A stretch of DNA of 9,051 bases. Origin: Deltaproteobacteria bacterium. Its GTDB lineage: Bacteria > Desulfobacterota > Desulfobacteria > Desulfobacterales > JAUVGT01. The position numbers and the translations under genes are program-made. Below are positions 7,161 through 9,051 of this stretch, in pieces (the stretch's first letter is position 1; every line of letters begins with the position of its first letter). The notes beneath the pieces are model-generated. The model was not told the origin of the DNA. It worked only from the letters and a program-made list of their open reading frames with translations, and searched no databases. The stretch covers positions 1 through 9,051 of the forward strand of contig JAUVGT010000197.1 in assembly GCA_030593645.1 (NCBI GenBank), read 5' to 3'.

Positions 7161-7747
7161 TTTTTCGTTGCTTTCTTAGGCTTTTTCGTCGACGGTGGAG
7201 TACCCTTAACACATGACAATGAAAAAGCTTTATAACTTTTTCCAGATCCTTTTTTTTGTCCCTGGCTCATTATCGTCTTCAGTTTTACCTGCTTAAAAAT
7301 GCCTGACCCCTCAAGATTTACCATAAAATCAGCAATGGTAGTGTTATCCACGGCAAGACCATCAATATTTATGTTGTTACCTTTTGCCTGAAATTTCGTA
7401 AACCACATACGCTTTTCTACAATCTTGAGACTCATTGTATCGAGAAGATTCACGGGCTCGAAACGATTGGTCTGTAACTTTTCAATAACCGCGCGTTTCT
7501 GGCGAAGAATTGCCAATTTCTTTTTAATGGCTTCAATTTCCGCGGTTATTTTCTTATATTTCGCAACTTCTATTTTAGTATCCGCAACCTGCTTTTGTAA
7601 ACCTTTAACCCTGCTGTTTAATAGATAATATCCATATCCAAGAATAATTGCGACTAAAAACAGCATGAGAACGAATATTGAGATCTGCCGTCTGATATTC
7701 TCTTTTTTACGTGCGGCCCGAAATGGTAGTAGATTAATTCGTATCAT
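7157..7747 (-). CDS. pilN: Type IV pilus inner-membrane assembly protein PilN
   Basis: The 196-residue bitopic protein carries the cytoplasmic motif INLLP at residues 4-8, which inserts into a groove of PilM in this family. A membrane helix follows at about 22-43, then a coiled coil at about 45-95 and a periplasmic ferredoxin-like domain at about 97-180 with the typical ...INIDGLAVDNTTIADFMVNLE. The protein ends in a basic tail (seven Lys in the last 16 residues). It should form heterodimers with PilO. The ATG overlaps the pilM stop as ATGA, so synthesis is probably coupled to PilM, its direct partner. An A8 run in the coding strand (T run at 7250-7257) encodes QKKG. Confidence 0.94.
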   Translation of the reverse strand: MIRINLLPFRAARKKENIRRQISIFVLMLFLVAIILGYGYYLLNSRVKGLQKQVADTKIEVAKYKKITAEIEAIKKKLAILRQKRAVIEKLQTNRFEPVNLLDTMSLKIVEKRMWFTKFQAKGNNINIDGLAVDNTTIADFMVNLEGSGIFKQVKLKTIMSQGQKKGSGKSYKAFSLSCVKGTPPSTKKPKKATKK

Positions 7748-8796
7748 TTATCATCAATTTTTCGTATTGCAAGCCCCATACTGATTGCAGCCTGGGGTGC
7801 GATTTGAGTAATGAAGTCGGCATCCAGTTTATCATCCAGTGCAAAACTCTCAAATGGGTTGATTGTTTCAACTTCAGCTGACGCTTCAACAGCCAGGAGT
7901 TTACAAAACTGAGCAATATTCCCGCCGCCCCCGCTTAAAATGATTTTCTTGATTTGATCATCAGGATAAGTGGAATAAAAAAAATCGAGCGCACGTCTTA
8001 TTTCTGTACACCAGTCCGCCACGACTGTAGATATAATCTCATTTAAATCTTCATTTGGAATTTTTTCGGTCTGCTTACCCAGTTTGATGTCTTCTGCCTC
8101 TTCAAAGCTGCAGTTGATTAATGCCATAATTTTTTGATTAACCTGGCTGCATCCCAAAGAAACATCCCGCATAAAAACGGATGTATTGCCTTTTAGTATA
8201 TTCAACGATGTCTTGCTGGCCCCAATATCGATCAGGGCAACATTTTCATCTTTTGAATCATAATTCATCTCATAAATGTTTTGGAGCGCAAAAGCCTCAA
8301 CATCAATGATACACGGATTAAGCCCGGCCATTGTAACCAGGTTAATATAATCATTGACCATCTCTTTCTTTGCCGCGACCAGGAATACGTTCATCTGGTT
8401 TGGATTATTTTCGTTGGCTCCCAGTATCTGAAAATCAAGATTCACATCGCTGATGTCGAACGGAATATATTGCTCTGCCTCAAAATGAATGGTTTCCTGC
8501 AATTGCTCCTCTTCCATTGTCTGAACATTGATTTTCTTGACAATGACTGAATATCCCCCGATAGAGACCGCGATATTGCTTTCCCTGATATTATATGTTT
8601 TAAACATATCACGGAGAAGGCTGGCAACTTCCTCCGGGTTGTTAATAGCCCCGTCTTCAATCGCACCTGACGGAACATCGATCATACCGAATTTTTTTAG
8701 GGTATTACCTTTTTTAGTTTCTTTGACCTCAGCGACTTTTATCGTCCTTGACCCGATATCGAGCCCGACAAGCTGGTCTTTTTTACCTAATATCAT
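7744..8796 (-). CDS. pilM: Type IV pilus assembly actin-like ATPase PilM
   Basis: This cytoplasmic, actin/FtsA-like protein binds ATP and the N-terminal tail of PilN, forming the cytoplasmic ring of the alignment subcomplex. With the start chosen it has 350 residues. The nucleotide-binding signatures are visible: GLDIGSRT (phosphate 1, 11-18), IDIGASKT (phosphate 2, 189-196) and LSGGGGN (adenosine, 287-293). The segment EAEQYIPFDISDVNLDFQIL is characteristic of PilM. Two ATGs are possible, at 8802 (MIMILGKK) and 8796 (MILGKK). The AAGAG upstream is 3 nt from the first and 9 nt from the second. The second also matches the usual PilM beginning (M-x-x-x-KK), so I prefer it, but the 8802 start cannot be excluded. 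It is the second gene of the operon, just after the XRE regulator. Confidence 0.95.
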   Translation of the reverse strand: MILGKKDQLVGLDIGSRTIKVAEVKETKKGNTLKKFGMIDVPSGAIEDGAINNPEEVASLLRDMFKTYNIRESNIAVSIGGYSVIVKKINVQTMEEEQLQETIHFEAEQYIPFDISDVNLDFQILGANENNPNQMNVFLVAAKKEMVNDYINLVTMAGLNPCIIDVEAFALQNIYEMNYDSKDENVALIDIGASKTSLNILKGNTSVFMRDVSLGCSQVNQKIMALINCSFEEAEDIKLGKQTEKIPNEDLNEIISTVVADWCTEIRRALDFFYSTYPDDQIKKIILSGGGGNIAQFCKLLAVEASAEVETINPFESFALDDKLDADFITQIAPQAAISMGLAIRKIDDK

Positions 8797-8805
8797 AATC
8801 ATATA

Positions 8806-8810
8806 CTCTT
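8806..8810 (-). promoter_or_regulatory. Candidate Shine-Dalgarno of pilM
   Basis: On the - strand, AAGAG overlaps the TAA stop of the upstream regulator. It sits 9 nt before the ATG at 8796 but only 3 nt before the ATG at 8802, so it favours the later start. The match is modest. Confidence 0.4.
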
Positions 8811-9006
8811 AATCGTAAAATATTTTGCGTTTGTCAGAAAGATCTAATCCAAGAGCTAGAATTATTTTACGCTTCGTTTCCATCCTGCATGGCAGGCCGC
8901 TTTCTATGCGCGTAATTGTAATTGGAGAAACCCTTGCCGCTCTTGCCAGTTCCGCCTTGCTCATCAGAAGGGATTCTCTTGCTTTTTTTAAAGAATTTTT
9001 ACTCAT
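8809..9006 (-). CDS. Small XRE-family helix-turn-helix regulator at the head of the pil operon
   Basis: The 65-residue protein is a single HTH_3/XRE DNA-binding domain and little else. LKKARESLLMSKAELARAA (6-24) is followed by VSPITITRIESG (26-37), giving the helix-turn-helix with the recognition helix around SPITITRIE, then a final helical part KRKIILALGLDL (45-56). It has no extra sensor or dimerisation domain. The gene ends 6 nt before the first possible pilM start, so it is almost certainly co-transcribed with pilMNOPQ and may regulate the operon or itself. That role is inference. The ATG at 9006 has no clear Shine-Dalgarno (TTGATTGGCCG precedes it). The alternative Met15 would cut into the first helix and is unlikely. 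Confidence 0.85.
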   Translation of the reverse strand: MSKNSLKKARESLLMSKAELARAARVSPITITRIESGLPCRMETKRKIILALGLDLSDKRKIFYD

Positions 9007-9051
9007 CGGCCAATCAAATAATATAATTTATGTAATAGTGAATTGATATAT
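9007..9051 (-). promoter_or_regulatory. AT-rich leader upstream of the pil operon with a candidate operator
   Basis: These 45 bp before the XRE gene are strongly A/T-rich and probably carry part of the operon promoter. TATATT is a possible -10, but I see no -35 at proper spacing, and the window ends here. A near-palindrome AAATAATATAATTT (9016-9029, six of seven pairs matching) lies 9 bp before the start codon. It could be an operator for the regulator, but AT-rich symmetry of this size can arise by chance. Confidence 0.25.

Noticed and set aside
8281..8812. Two + strand open frames opposite pilM
   Set aside because: Both lie within a fully supported pilM gene and show no independent coding evidence.
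9007..9051. Sigma54 (-24/-12) promoter upstream of the pil operon
   Set aside because: No GG-N10-GC pattern of the required form is present in the 45 bp visible. The window ends too soon to look further.

Overview
The window looks like ordinary chromosome of a moderately AT-rich Gram-negative bacterium. The arrangement and protein styles (diderm type IVa pilus operon with a long AMIN-rich PilQ, a separate Tgl/PilF-like lipoprotein, and a zinc-ribbon threonine synthase) suggest a Desulfobacterota ('deltaproteobacterial') genome. That taxonomic placement is an inference from gene style, not from a database search. Coding density is high. There is no sign of insertion sequences, phage genes, tRNAs, rRNAs or a CRISPR array.

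Left part, + strand: the window opens inside seryl-tRNA synthetase (serS, C-terminal 118 residues, 1-357). Its stop overlaps by 4 nt the GTG start of threonine synthase (thrC, 354-1856). After an 88-nt gap holding a good sigma70-type promoter comes a lipoprotein with six TPR repeats (1945-2712), resembling the PilF/PilW/Tgl pilotins that help the PilQ secretin assemble in the outer membrane.

Right part, - strand: a tightly packed operon read from right to left. The order is a small XRE-family regulator (8809-9006), then pilM, pilN, pilO, pilP and pilQ (8796 down to 2766). Junctions are a 6-12 nt gap, two ATGA overlaps, a 32-nt gap and a 1-nt gap. These genes encode the type IV pilus alignment subcomplex: cytoplasmic actin-like PilM, inner-membrane PilN and PilO, the lipoprotein PilP, and the outer-membrane secretin PilQ. 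The operon converges with the TPR lipoprotein gene over a 53-bp gap, so the secretin and its probable pilotin end face to face. The pilin, motor ATPases, platform protein and prepilin peptidase are not in the window.

No previously undescribed system is evident. The points worth a second look are variations on the known machine: a lipobox on PilQ itself; a roughly 140-residue Lys/Pro/Thr-rich linker in PilP; strongly basic C-terminal tails on PilN and PilO; many 7-9 nt poly-A tracts in the coding strand of pilN, pilP and pilQ; and the XRE regulator as the first gene of the operon, with a candidate operator upstream. The pilQ start is better placed at the ATG at 5600, preceded by GGAG, than at the upstream TTG.
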